NCBI RefSeq assembly: GCF_021602345.1
Contig: NZ_BQID01000008.1
Span: 274,469 to 338,468, forward strand
Direction: 5' to 3'
Source: Pseudomonas pharyngis
GTDB lineage: Bacteria > Pseudomonadota > Gammaproteobacteria > Pseudomonadales > Pseudomonadaceae
DNA: 64,000 nt
Shown: in pieces, positions 31,862 through 39,556 of the stretch
How positions within the stretch are numbered: the first letter of the stretch is position 1
Layout of the letters: each line of letters starts with the position of its first letter
Notes under the pieces: model-generated
The model's input: only the letters and a program-made list of their open reading frames with translations
What the model was told of the DNA's origin: nothing
Databases searched by the model: none
Program-made: the position numbers and the translations under genes

Positions 31862-31883
31862 CGACTGTCAGATCTGACAGTCG
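31862..31883. promoter_or_regulatory. Perfect 22-bp palindrome upstream of the orphan gene
   Basis: CGACTGTCAGA is followed directly by its exact inverse. It lies 111 bp before the orphan start and 10 bp beyond the phoQ stop. The CTGT-N8-ACAG spacing equals that of a LexA box, though the centre is not AT-rich. It could be an operator or a phoQ 3' hairpin; there is no T-tract. Confidence 0.55.
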
Positions 31884-31893
31884 CGACCAACGG

Positions 31894-33240
31894 TCACACC
31901 GCCGGAAAATGAATCCTGAACGCCGCCCCGCCCATCGGCGAATCACCCAGGGTCAGTTTCGCGCTGTAGCTCTCGATGATGTCCTTGACCACTGCCAGCC
32001 CGATCCCCTGCCCCGGATGCTGACGGTCGAGGCGTTCGCCGCGTTCGAGAATCCGTGCGCGCTGATCCGGTGGTACGCCGGGGCCGTCGTCTTCGATGCA
32101 CAGTTCGATTCCGGAATGGCTTTCGCGCACGCTGATGCGCACTTCGCTCAAACACAGGCGATAGGCGTTTTCCAGCAGGTTGCCCATCATCTCCAGCAAG
32201 GCGCCCTGCTCGATCGGCACGTAACAGTGCTCCGGCAGATCGAAGGCGACGCGCACGTGTTTGTCGCGGTAGACCTTGTCCAGCGTGTCGCACAGGCTTT
32301 GCAGCACCGGGCGCAGGCGCACCTGATGGCGTACCAGACCGCTTTTGCGCAGGCTGGCGCGTTGCAACTGGTAGCCGATCTGCTGGCTCATGCGTTCGAT
32401 CTGGGTTTGCAGCACCCACGCCTGATCGCGGTCTTCGGGACGCTGGGCCATGTCTTCGCTGACGCCTTGCAATACCGCCAGCGGGGTTTTCAGGCTGTGG
32501 GCCAGGTCGTCGAGGGAGTCGCGGTAACGGCTGCGCTGCTGGCGTTCGCTGTGCAACAGGCGGTTGAGGGAGCCGGTCAGGCGCAGCAGTTCGCGCGGGT
32601 GTTGTTCACTGAGGCTTTCGAGGGTTCCGCCTTCGATTTCGTCAAGTTCCTGACTGAGCCGGCGCAAGGCTTTCAGACCCCAGGTCAGGCCGATCCACAG
32701 CAGCGCCAGCAGCACCAGTAATGCCGCGCCAAAACCGAGGTAGAGATTTTCCCGCAGGCCTTCGAGGGTGGTTTCGTATTCGCGCACCGGTTGCAGGGCC
32801 ACGATACTGAAGGCCGCGCTTTTGCCGCCGAGCAGTTTGACTTCGACGTCGTAGACGAAGAATTCCTGACCGTTGGCCTCGCGGATCCGTGCGAACTCGT
32901 TGCCGAGGCCATCGTAGCGCGGCGTGTAGTTGATCTTCTCTTCCTGGGTGCCCTTCGAGCGCCAGACCAGATGCCCTTCGCGGTCATAGATGTAGCCGAG
33001 CAGGCGATTGTCCGTGAGGTTGAAGCGCTCGTCGGGCAACTGTGCCGGCATCATCAGGTGGTTGTTTTCAACCCGCGCGGCGGAGATCAGCGTGGTGACG
33101 TCGGACGCCAGTCGCTGCTCGATCGAGTCCTGCAGCGCCAGGCTGAACGCGCCCTGCATCGCCGGGAGCAACGCGAGCATGAACAGCACCGCCAGGGTGG
33201 TGGCGGCGAGCATCAGCCGGACGCGAAGGGAACGGATCAA
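31894..33240 (-). CDS. phoQ: Sensor histidine kinase PhoQ
   Basis: PhoQ senses low Mg2+ and cationic peptides in the periplasm and phosphorylates PhoP. The 448-aa product has TM1 at about 9-30, a periplasmic sensor to about 165, TM2 (LYLGFGAALLVLLALLWIGL), HAMP, HisKA with a PhoQ-type H-box (LDDLAHSLKTPLAVLQG), N-box (MMGNLLENAYRLC), G1 (EDDGPGV) and G2 (GQGIGLAVVKDI). Its start overlaps the phoP stop by 4 bp. The oprH-phoP-phoQ order matches P. aeruginosa and supports the name. Confidence 0.95.
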   Translation of the reverse strand: MIRSLRVRLMLAATTLAVLFMLALLPAMQGAFSLALQDSIEQRLASDVTTLISAARVENNHLMMPAQLPDERFNLTDNRLLGYIYDREGHLVWRSKGTQEEKINYTPRYDGLGNEFARIREANGQEFFVYDVEVKLLGGKSAAFSIVALQPVREYETTLEGLRENLYLGFGAALLVLLALLWIGLTWGLKALRRLSQELDEIEGGTLESLSEQHPRELLRLTGSLNRLLHSERQQRSRYRDSLDDLAHSLKTPLAVLQGVSEDMAQRPEDRDQAWVLQTQIERMSQQIGYQLQRASLRKSGLVRHQVRLRPVLQSLCDTLDKVYRDKHVRVAFDLPEHCYVPIEQGALLEMMGNLLENAYRLCLSEVRISVRESHSGIELCIEDDGPGVPPDQRARILERGERLDRQHPGQGIGLAVVKDIIESYSAKLTLGDSPMGGAAFRIHFPAV

Positions 33241-33914
33241 GTGCAGCGCTCATTGAACAGGTAGCCGAGGCCACGCACGGTGTCGATCGGCTTGAACCCG
33301 GCCGGGCCTTCGAGCTTGCGACGCAGACGGCCGACCAGCACTTCGATCACGTTCGGATCGCGCTCGTCGTCATCCGGGTACAACTGCTCCATCAGCCGAT
33401 CCTTGGGCACCACTTGCTGATGATGGCGCATGAGGTATTCGAGGATCCGGTATTCGTAGGCGGTCAGCGCCAGCGGTTGCTCGTCGAGACTCGCCTGCTT
33501 GCGATTCAGATCCAGCAACAGCGGGCCGGCGACGATGGTCGACTGGGTGAAACCGCTGGAGCGGCGCAGCAACGCATTGAGCCGCGCTTCAAGCTCTTCG
33601 AACTGGAACGGCTTGACCACGTAATCGTCAGCGCCGGCGGCCAGGCCTTCGACCTTGTCCTGCCAGTTGCCGCGCGCGGTGAGGATCAGGATCGGAAAGG
33701 TCTTGCCGCCCGAGCGCAACTGGCGGATCAGGTCGAGCCCACCCATGCCCGGCAGGCCGAGGTCGATCACTGCCAGGTCAAAGTTGAATTGCCCAGTCTG
33801 GTACAACGCCTCTTCGGCGTTGGCCACGGACTCGACCACGTGACCGCTCTCCGTCAGGCGGGTTTGCAGGTGATGGCGCAACAGCGCTTCATCTTCGACG
33901 ACCAACAGTTTCAT
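33237..33914 (-). CDS. phoP: Response regulator PhoP
   Basis: The start at 33914 (MKLLVVEDEALLRHHL) gives 225 aa, the family length. The receiver has Asp51 in LAVIDLGLPGMGG and Lys in DDYVVKPFQ; the OmpR-type DNA-binding domain has LTAYEYRILEYLM and NVIEVLVGRLRRKL. PhoP activates its own operon, lipid A and polymyxin-resistance genes under Mg2+ limitation. A REP pair and 151 bp separate it from oprH upstream; it is coupled to phoQ downstream. Confidence 0.96.
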   Translation of the reverse strand: MKLLVVEDEALLRHHLQTRLTESGHVVESVANAEEALYQTGQFNFDLAVIDLGLPGMGGLDLIRQLRSGGKTFPILILTARGNWQDKVEGLAAGADDYVVKPFQFEELEARLNALLRRSSGFTQSTIVAGPLLLDLNRKQASLDEQPLALTAYEYRILEYLMRHHQQVVPKDRLMEQLYPDDDERDPNVIEVLVGRLRRKLEGPAGFKPIDTVRGLGYLFNERCT

Positions 33915-33954
33915 AACCTTCTCCCGGGTAAAACGAAATCTCCAGACAACCAAT

Positions 33955-34044
33955 TGTGGGAGCTAGCCTGCTAGCGATTGCGATTTGACAGCCGACCATG
34001 ATGTCGACTGTCAGGACGCTATCGCTAGCAGGCTAGCTCCCACA
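33955..34044. repeat. REP-type inverted pair inside the oprH-phoP-phoQ operon
   Basis: Arms at 33955-33978 (TGTGGGAGCTAGCCTGCTAG plus CGAT) and 34021-34044 (exact inverse) sit between oprH and phoP, so they would be transcribed in the operon mRNA. Confidence 0.9.
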
Positions 34045-34065
34045 GGGGCCAGGGCAAGCCGCGCT

Positions 34066-34671
34066 TTAGAAAGCGTAGTTGGCCGACAGGTAAGTCTGGG
34101 CGCTGCTGGTCAAGTCCAGCGAGCCTTGCTTGCTGCCGCCGCTCTCTTTCATCTCGGTGCTGGCGTTGCTGCGCAGGTAACGGTAACCGAGTTCGACCGA
34201 GGTGTTCTGCGAGACTTGCTGCAGCACACCGAACTGACCGCCGACGGCGTAACCGATGTCGCTGTCACGGCTGTAGCCTGGCGAATCCTGGGTCAGCTTG
34301 GTCAGACCCGCCGTGGCACCGCCGAACAGCTTGGTGCTGCCGCCCACCGGGTAGAACAGATCGTAGCTGCCCAGCAGGTTTTCCTGGCGCAGTTTAATGC
34401 CATTGTGCGAGCCCGACACGTTGTCGTAGGTGGCGTAGTAGCGACCCTGGCTGTTTTGCTGACCCAGACGCAGGCCGTAGGTGTTGTTGCCGTCGATGGC
34501 CGCGGTGGCGTCCGGGTGGCCGAGGTTGTCGTTCAGGGCGTTGGATTTCTTGATCTTGTCGCTGGTCTGGCCAAAGGTCAGGCCGGCGAAGTTGCTGGTG
34601 GTGTCGGCGTGGGCCGCGATACTGGCGCTCATTACGGTAAAAGCCAGCAGCAGTTTATTTAAACGAGTCAT
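34066..34671 (-). CDS. oprH: Outer-membrane protein OprH
   Basis: OprH is an eight-stranded outer-membrane barrel that replaces Mg2+ as a stabiliser of LPS under PhoPQ control. The 201-aa product has a signal peptide (cleavage after AAHA), then about 180 residues of alternating strands with GYRYLRSNAS and a C-terminal YLSANYAF ending in Phe. Length and position upstream of phoP fit OprH. Tandem 11-bp-spaced GTTCA repeats in the promoter region fit PhoP control. Confidence 0.92.
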   Translation of the reverse strand: MTRLNKLLLAFTVMSASIAAHADTTSNFAGLTFGQTSDKIKKSNALNDNLGHPDATAAIDGNNTYGLRLGQQNSQGRYYATYDNVSGSHNGIKLRQENLLGSYDLFYPVGGSTKLFGGATAGLTKLTQDSPGYSRDSDIGYAVGGQFGVLQQVSQNTSVELGYRYLRSNASTEMKESGGSKQGSLDLTSSAQTYLSANYAF

Positions 34672-34728
34672 GGAGTTTCCTCTTTCACAGTGCTGTTTGG
34701 GTATGGCGCAAGGTTACTGAGCCTCCCC

Positions 34729-34766
34729 TGTACCGCCCCTGAACACTCTCTGAACCTCGCCTGAAT
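34729..34766 (-). promoter_or_regulatory. PhoP-box-like tandem repeats upstream of oprH
   Basis: On the minus strand ATTCA, GTTCA, GTTCA and GTACA recur at exactly 11-bp intervals; the central pair reads GGTTCA-N5-TGTTCA, close to the PhoP box (T/G)GTTTA-N5-(T/G)GTTTA. They lie 58-95 bp before the oprH start in the region shared with the divergent hydrolase gene. Confidence 0.75.
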
Positions 34767-34813
34767 GAAATGAACTAGGCTGTTTTGACCCCTTATTGTC
34801 CGGAGACCCGATC

Positions 34814-35605
34814 ATGCGCCTGCTATTGACCCTCGCCCTTCTCGCCTTAAGCAGCCTCAGCCAGGCTGCGATCAAGACCGAGGAAATCCCCTATCAGAGC
34901 GCCGACGGCACGAAGCTGATCGGTTACTACGCCTACGACGACGCGATCAAGGGCCCGCGCCCCGGCGTGGTGGTGGTGCATGAATGGTGGGGCCTGAACG
35001 ACTACGCCAAGCGCCGCGCCCGGGACCTCTCCGGGCTTGGCTACAGCGCGCTGGCCATCGACATGTACGGTGAAGGCAAGAACACCGAGCACCCGAAAGA
35101 CGCGATGGCGTTCATGCAAGCCGCCACGCAAAACGCCGATGCGGCCAGCAAGCGCTTTCAGGCCGGGCTGGATCTGTTGAAGAAACAGCCGCAGACCGAC
35201 AAGGATAAAATCGCCGCCATCGGTTACTGCTTCGGCGGTGGCGTGGTGCTGAATGCGGCGCGTCAGGGTGTGCCGCTGGCCGGCGTGGTGAGTTTCCACG
35301 GCGCGTTGGCCACCAAGACCCCGGCTGCGCATGGCACTGTGAAGGCGAAAATCCTCGTCGAACATGGCGCGCTGGACAGTATGGTCACCCCGGACAACGT
35401 CACGGCGTTCAAGTCGGAAATGGACAAGGCCGGCGCCGACTATCAATTCGTCAGCCTCGACGGCGCCAAGCACGGTTTCAGCAATCCCGACGCGGATCGC
35501 CTGAGCCACGGCGATCACGGTGGCCCGGATATCGGCTACAACAAGGCTGCAGATGAAAAATCCTGGGCGGACATGCAGGCGTTTTTCAAGAAGATCTTTG
35601 GTTAG
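34814..35605 (+). CDS. Periplasmic dienelactone hydrolase family protein
   Basis: The 263-aa product has a signal peptide (MRLLLTLALLALSSLSQA, cleavage near 18) and an alpha/beta hydrolase core of the DLH type: VVVVHEWWGLNDYAK, nucleophile Cys in GYCFGGGVVLNAA, acid Asp in EHGALDSMVTP and His in GAKHGFSNP. The catalytic Cys-Asp-His triad is complete. Export implies action on a periplasmic ester or lactone, not classical chlorocatechol degradation. It is divergent from oprH. Confidence 0.9.
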   Translation: MRLLLTLALLALSSLSQAAIKTEEIPYQSADGTKLIGYYAYDDAIKGPRPGVVVVHEWWGLNDYAKRRARDLSGLGYSALAIDMYGEGKNTEHPKDAMAFMQAATQNADAASKRFQAGLDLLKKQPQTDKDKIAAIGYCFGGGVVLNAARQGVPLAGVVSFHGALATKTPAAHGTVKAKILVEHGALDSMVTPDNVTAFKSEMDKAGADYQFVSLDGAKHGFSNPDADRLSHGDHGGPDIGYNKAADEKSWADMQAFFKKIFG

Positions 35606-35627
35606 GCAGAGACATCGCGGCGCGGCC

Positions 35628-35692
35628 ATCGCCAGCAGGCTGGCTCCCACATATGCGTGGCGAACGTTTGTGGGAGCCAGCCTGCTGGCGAT
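35628..35692. repeat. REP-type inverted pair
   Basis: Arms ATCGCCAGCAGGCTGGCTCC plus CACA (35628-35651) and the exact inverse (35669-35692), directly downstream of the dienelactone hydrolase gene. Confidence 0.92.
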
Positions 35693-35748
35693 GATCGCGC
35701 CGCCGATTTAAACCTTGCCACTACCCAGCCCTGACGCTTACCGGCAAA

Positions 35749-36483
35749 ATGCCCGCCATGAATGCCAGCCCTTTCCTCCCCGCCTGCTGCACTCCGCTCG
35801 ATGCCCATTGGCCGCTGCCGAAGGTATTGCCTGACACCGTGCTGTTGACCACCCATTTCGACCCGTCGCAACTGCTCGGCGATGACTTTCGTCGTAGCGC
35901 CATCGAGCCGCCGCCGAGCATTCAGCGTTCGGTGGCCAAGCGGCAGGCGGAATTCCTCGCCGGGCGGATTTGCGCCCGGGCCGCGTTGCAGCAATTGGAA
36001 GGCTCAAGCACTGTTCCGCCGATCGGCGAGGACCGTGCACCGGTGTGGCCGGCGCACATCTGCGGCTCGATCACCCACAGCACCGGCCGTGCGGCGGCGA
36101 TTGTCGCCAACAAACAGCACTGGCGCGGGCTGGGCATGGACCTGGAAAACCTGCTCAACGCCGAACGCGCCGAACGACTGGCCGGAGAGATCCTGACCCC
36201 GCCGGAAATGCAGCGCATGGCCGCCGGCTCCCGAGATCAGATTGCGTTATGGGTGACCCTGACCTTCTCGGTGAAAGAAAGCCTGTTCAAGGCGCTGTAC
36301 CCGATCGTGCAGCAGCGCTTCTACTTCGAACACGCCGAAGTGCTGGAGTGGAATGAACAGGGTCAGGTGCGGCTGCGGCTGCTGACGGACCTGTCCGGCG
36401 AATGGCGCAGCGGCACGGAGCTTGATGCGCAATTCGGCGTGCAGGACGGCCAGTTGCTGAGTCTGGTCAGCATCCAGGCGTAG
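35749..36483 (+). CDS. pcpS: 4'-phosphopantetheinyl transferase PcpS
   Basis: PcpS moves phosphopantetheine from CoA to carrier proteins, in Pseudomonas serving both fatty-acid ACP and siderophore synthetases. The 244-aa product begins MPAMNASP (an in-frame ATG at 35758 is an alternative) and has the Sfp/EntD motifs: RAPVWPAHICGSITHS, GLGMDLENLLN with the Mg2+-binding Asp, and FSVKESLFKALYPIV. It closely resembles the P. aeruginosa protein as I recall it, and its neighbours (dienelactone hydrolase, two-component pair, nrdA) match as well. Confidence 0.94.
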   Translation: MPAMNASPFLPACCTPLDAHWPLPKVLPDTVLLTTHFDPSQLLGDDFRRSAIEPPPSIQRSVAKRQAEFLAGRICARAALQQLEGSSTVPPIGEDRAPVWPAHICGSITHSTGRAAAIVANKQHWRGLGMDLENLLNAERAERLAGEILTPPEMQRMAAGSRDQIALWVTLTFSVKESLFKALYPIVQQRFYFEHAEVLEWNEQGQVRLRLLTDLSGEWRSGTELDAQFGVQDGQLLSLVSIQA

Positions 36484-36489
36484 GCGGCT

Positions 36490-38100
36490 TCAGCGCCGCT
36501 CCTGATTCCTCGGCCAGCTCAGACTGAAACAAGCCCCGCCCAGGCTCTTGCTCTTGCCAATCAACGCCCGCCCGTCGTGCCAGTGGATGATCCGCCGCAC
36601 GATCGACAGGCCCAGCCCGTGTCCGCCGGACGCCCGGGTGCGGCTGTCGTCCAGGCGCAGGAACGGCGTGAAGATTTTCTCCCAGGCGGTTTCCGGCACA
36701 CCGGGGCCGTCGTCCTCGACATCCACCCGGCAGCGCATTTGCCCGACCTGATAACTGACCGTGACCTTCGAGCGTGCATGGCGCATGGCGTTGCTCACCA
36801 GGTTCTGTAAGGCGCGGTGCAGGTAACGCGGCTCGGCCTCGACCCAGGCGTCATCGCAATCCGCTGCTGACAGGCACAGACCGCGCTGCACCGTGACCTC
36901 GGCGCGCAGAGGCGCCAGCTCTTCGATCACCTGATTGACCAGCGCATCCAGGTCAATGCGCTGGAAGGTCAGCGCCGGCGAGCCCTGCTCCAGCCGGGCG
37001 TACGTGAGCATTTCGTCGACCAGCTTGTCGAGGTCCTCGATGTCGTGGTCCATGCCCTCGCGGTATTTTTCCAGCGCCTGCGGGGTGGTGGCCGAGCCGA
37101 TCATCTCCAGACCGAAACGCAGGCGCGCCACCGGCGTGCGCAATTCGTGAGACACCGCGCGCACCAGTTCACGCTGAATGGCGAGCAACTGCTGCAAGTG
37201 CTCGGCCATGCCGTTGAACGCCGCCGCCAGTTTGCCCACCGAGTCGGCACCCCGGGCCGGCACCCGGGTTTCCAGACTGCCCTTGGCGATGCGCGTGGCG
37301 GCAGCCTCGAGCCCGCGCAAACGCCGTTCAAGCTGACGCACCAATAAATAGACGATCAGGCCGATCAGAGTCAGGCCAAGGGCGGCGATCAAAACCAGCC
37401 ATTCCGGCGGGTACGGGTTCATCTGATACAGCGGCCCGATTTCCAGCACCCACGGCGTGCCGACCATACCGGCGAACACCCGGATCGAATCGCCACCCTT
37501 GCCCAGCGCCATCACCGTATCGCCTTCGGACACCCGACGGCTCTGGTCTTCGTCCATGTCCGCGTCGCTGACCGTGACCAGCCGCAAATCAAAGCCAAAG
37601 CCTTTTTCTTCCTTCAATTGCGCCAGTCGTTTGGGTTGCTCGCCCACCGGCACCCGCACCAGCTCATCGGCCAACAGGTAAATGGTCGCCCGGGCCAGTT
37701 GCTCGCTGATCTGCTGCACCTCGCCCACCAGCACCAGTTGATCCTTGTCGCTGACCAGCCGATAGACCTTGGCCGCGTGCGGGCCGGTCTGTTCGACCAG
37801 CGCCTGGCCGCGCTGCACCCGGGTGCGCTGAGTCAGGTCGAGGTCGGTCTGGGCAAAGGTTTTCAGCGCCAGCGGAATCCCGAGCAGCCGCTCCCACACC
37901 AGCAAGGCGCGATGGCGCTCGGTTTCGTTCATCGGTTGCAGGTTGTCGGCCATCAGCGAAAACGTACCGTGGGCCAGACGCTCGCGATACTGCTCGCTGC
38001 GCACCTGATTGAGCAGGTGCAGCGCCAGCACGCCAAGCACCGCCACCAGAATCAGTGCCGCGCACATGCCGCCATAGATGCGCAGGAAGATCGAATTCAC
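36490..38100 (-). CDS. RstB-like sensor histidine kinase
   Basis: The 536-aa inner-membrane kinase has TM1 at about 7-30, a large periplasmic sensor (about 31-235), TM2 (LVLIAALGLTLIGLIVYLLV), HAMP, HisKA (VRAVSHELRTPVARLRFGLE), N-box (LVSNAMRHA), G1 (EDDGPGVP) and G2 (GGHGLGLSIVRRI). It is RstB-like in layout; the signal is unknown. It overlaps the regulator gene by 4 bp and lies upstream of nrdA, as the PA1157/PA1158 pair does in P. aeruginosa. Convergent with pcpS. Confidence 0.9.
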   Translation of the reverse strand: MNSIFLRIYGGMCAALILVAVLGVLALHLLNQVRSEQYRERLAHGTFSLMADNLQPMNETERHRALLVWERLLGIPLALKTFAQTDLDLTQRTRVQRGQALVEQTGPHAAKVYRLVSDKDQLVLVGEVQQISEQLARATIYLLADELVRVPVGEQPKRLAQLKEEKGFGFDLRLVTVSDADMDEDQSRRVSEGDTVMALGKGGDSIRVFAGMVGTPWVLEIGPLYQMNPYPPEWLVLIAALGLTLIGLIVYLLVRQLERRLRGLEAAATRIAKGSLETRVPARGADSVGKLAAAFNGMAEHLQQLLAIQRELVRAVSHELRTPVARLRFGLEMIGSATTPQALEKYREGMDHDIEDLDKLVDEMLTYARLEQGSPALTFQRIDLDALVNQVIEELAPLRAEVTVQRGLCLSAADCDDAWVEAEPRYLHRALQNLVSNAMRHARSKVTVSYQVGQMRCRVDVEDDGPGVPETAWEKIFTPFLRLDDSRTRASGGHGLGLSIVRRIIHWHDGRALIGKSKSLGGACFSLSWPRNQERR

Positions 38101-38819
38101 AGCGGCAGGTCTGCGCAGGCTTCCGGCACGAACAGATAGCCTTTGCTGCGGATGGTCTTGATCAGGCGCGGATGGTCGGGGTCGTCGCCGATCTTCGGGC
38201 GGATGCGCGAAATGCGCACATCGATCGAACGGTCCTGGCCGTCGTAGCCGATACCGCGCAACGCGGTGAAAATTTCTTCTCGGGACAGGATGCGTCCGGC
38301 GTTGGACACCAGCAGCCAGAGCAGATCGAATTCGGCGCTGGTCAGTTCGATGCCACTGTCGCTGAGCCAGGCTTCGCGCAACGCGTTGTCCACCACCAGC
38401 GGACCGAATTGCAACCGACGCGGATTGCCTGCCGCCGGCTCCGGTGTGTCACTGCGTCGCAACAATGCCTGGATGCGTGCCAGCAACAGCCGCGGGCGCG
38501 CCGGTTTGCAGACGTAGTCGTCGGCGCCGAGGTCGAGGCCTAGGATCTGGTCGGCGTCATCGGTGCGCGCGGTGAGCATCAGGATCGGCCCGTCGTAGCG
38601 GTCACGGACCTTGCGGCAGATGCTCAGGCCGTCTTCGCCGGGGAGCATCAGGTCGAGGATTACCAGATCCGGTTGCTCCTTGATGATCCGCGCCGCCGCC
38701 AGTGCGCCGTTGCCTTCGATCTCCACGCGCAATCCGTTGGCTTGCAGGTATTCACGGGTCAGTTCGGCCAGACGCTGGTCATCCTCGACGATCAATACCT
38801 GCCAGGCTTCTTGCTCCAC
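38097..38819 (-). CDS. RstA-like OmpR-family response regulator
   Basis: I prefer the GTG at 38819 (next residues EQEAWQVLIVEDD) with an AGAGG site 6 bp upstream, giving 240 aa; the frame is open to 38945. The receiver has Asp56 in LVILDLMLPGEDG and Lys in DDYVCKPAR; the winged-helix domain has LTSAEFDLLWLLV and SIDVRISRIRPKIG. It pairs with the adjacent RstB-like kinase. The 737 bp up to nrdA form a shared divergent control region. Confidence 0.9.
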   Translation of the reverse strand: MEQEAWQVLIVEDDQRLAELTREYLQANGLRVEIEGNGALAAARIIKEQPDLVILDLMLPGEDGLSICRKVRDRYDGPILMLTARTDDADQILGLDLGADDYVCKPARPRLLLARIQALLRRSDTPEPAAGNPRRLQFGPLVVDNALREAWLSDSGIELTSAEFDLLWLLVSNAGRILSREEIFTALRGIGYDGQDRSIDVRISRIRPKIGDDPDHPRLIKTIRSKGYLFVPEACADLPL

Positions 38820-39111
38820 GAGTGACCTCTGCTTGCCGATGCTGCTTATAAAGGAAGGATCCTCCCGTCTTTTTGTCATCTTTAAGGAGGATAAGAATGC
38901 GTGCGCATGGGCCGATTGTATAAACGGCGAACAACCAGAACACAAGTCGGTAAATGCGTTCGGACAAGGCGGATTTTTGTGATAGGGTTCGCGCCCTCAA
39001 AATTCCGCCGCGGCATTTTTTTGCGGTGAAAAACAGTGACAGACGGTCTAGCTCAGCAGGTTCGCGGCCTACACGGGAATTCCTGGTTTCTTACACAATT
39101 TACGCACAGGT

Positions 39112-39120
39112 TTATCCACA
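39112..39120 (+). promoter_or_regulatory. Consensus DnaA box upstream of nrdA
   Basis: TTATCCACA is an exact consensus DnaA box, about 60-80 bp upstream of the NrdR boxes. E. coli nrdAB is known to carry DnaA boxes in its promoter, so a link between dNTP supply and replication initiation is plausible. A weaker TTACGCACA lies at 39100. Confidence 0.7.
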
Positions 39121-39146
39121 GCTCGTACGTTGCAAGCCCCCTCGAA

Positions 39147-39194
39147 ACGCATTATCTTGTAGCACGGCGCGAGGACAGACCCTACATATAGGGT
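39147..39194. promoter_or_regulatory. Paired NrdR boxes upstream of nrdA
   Basis: Box 39179-39194 (ACCCTACATATAGGGT) matches the NrdR consensus acaCwAtATaTwGtgt at 13 of 16 positions; box 39147-39162 (ACGCATTATCTTGTAG) matches at 11 of 16. Their centres are 32 bp apart, three helical turns, the spacing known for NrdR. The repressor would bind over the likely nrdA promoter. Confidence 0.75.
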
Positions 39195-39384
39195 TTTTTC
39201 ATTCCAGAGCCCAACCACATTTCGGACCTGAAACTCAAGTGCTTTATTGCCAGTTTCCGGTTGAACCAAGCAAGTTTTTCAAAGCCCAAACCGCACTTGC
39301 GGATGGCACCGTTTTTCAGGTTGGCAACGACCGGAACGGTACGGGTGTTGCAGTCATTACTGTCACCCTGGAAGTAATCCGGCT

Positions 39385-39521
39385 CGAGCCTTGGCTCGTG
39401 GCCGAAAACTTCGGCAAGGATGCGGCGTCATTAGCCTTTTTCCTACTGGTCCGAAGTTGTTATGCCCGACGCCCGTCGGTTGTAGTGCTTCGGACCAGAA
39501 CGGTGAGCACCATGATGGTGC
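39385..39521 (+). ncRNA. Structured 5' leader of nrdA (four stem-loops)
   Basis: Four successive hairpins can be drawn in the presumed nrdA leader: 39385-39398 (CGAGCC/GGCTCG), 39401-39415 (GCCGAA/TTCGGC), 39446-39498 (perfect 11-bp CTGGTCCGAAG with its inverse, enclosing a second 5-bp hairpin at 39466-39479) and 39507-39521 (GCACCA/TGGTGC). They end 35 bp before the ATG. No open frame fits. The bases from 39195 to 39384 show no feature I can name. The RNA character is inference from the inverted repeats. Confidence 0.5.
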
Positions 39522-39556
39522 CCAAACAAACATAGAGAATGTGGAGATCACCCCCC

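Noticed and set aside
38954-39535. 193-aa ORF upstream of nrdA
   Set aside because: It covers the DnaA/NrdR sites and the hairpins, has no ribosome-binding site and no coding-like composition.
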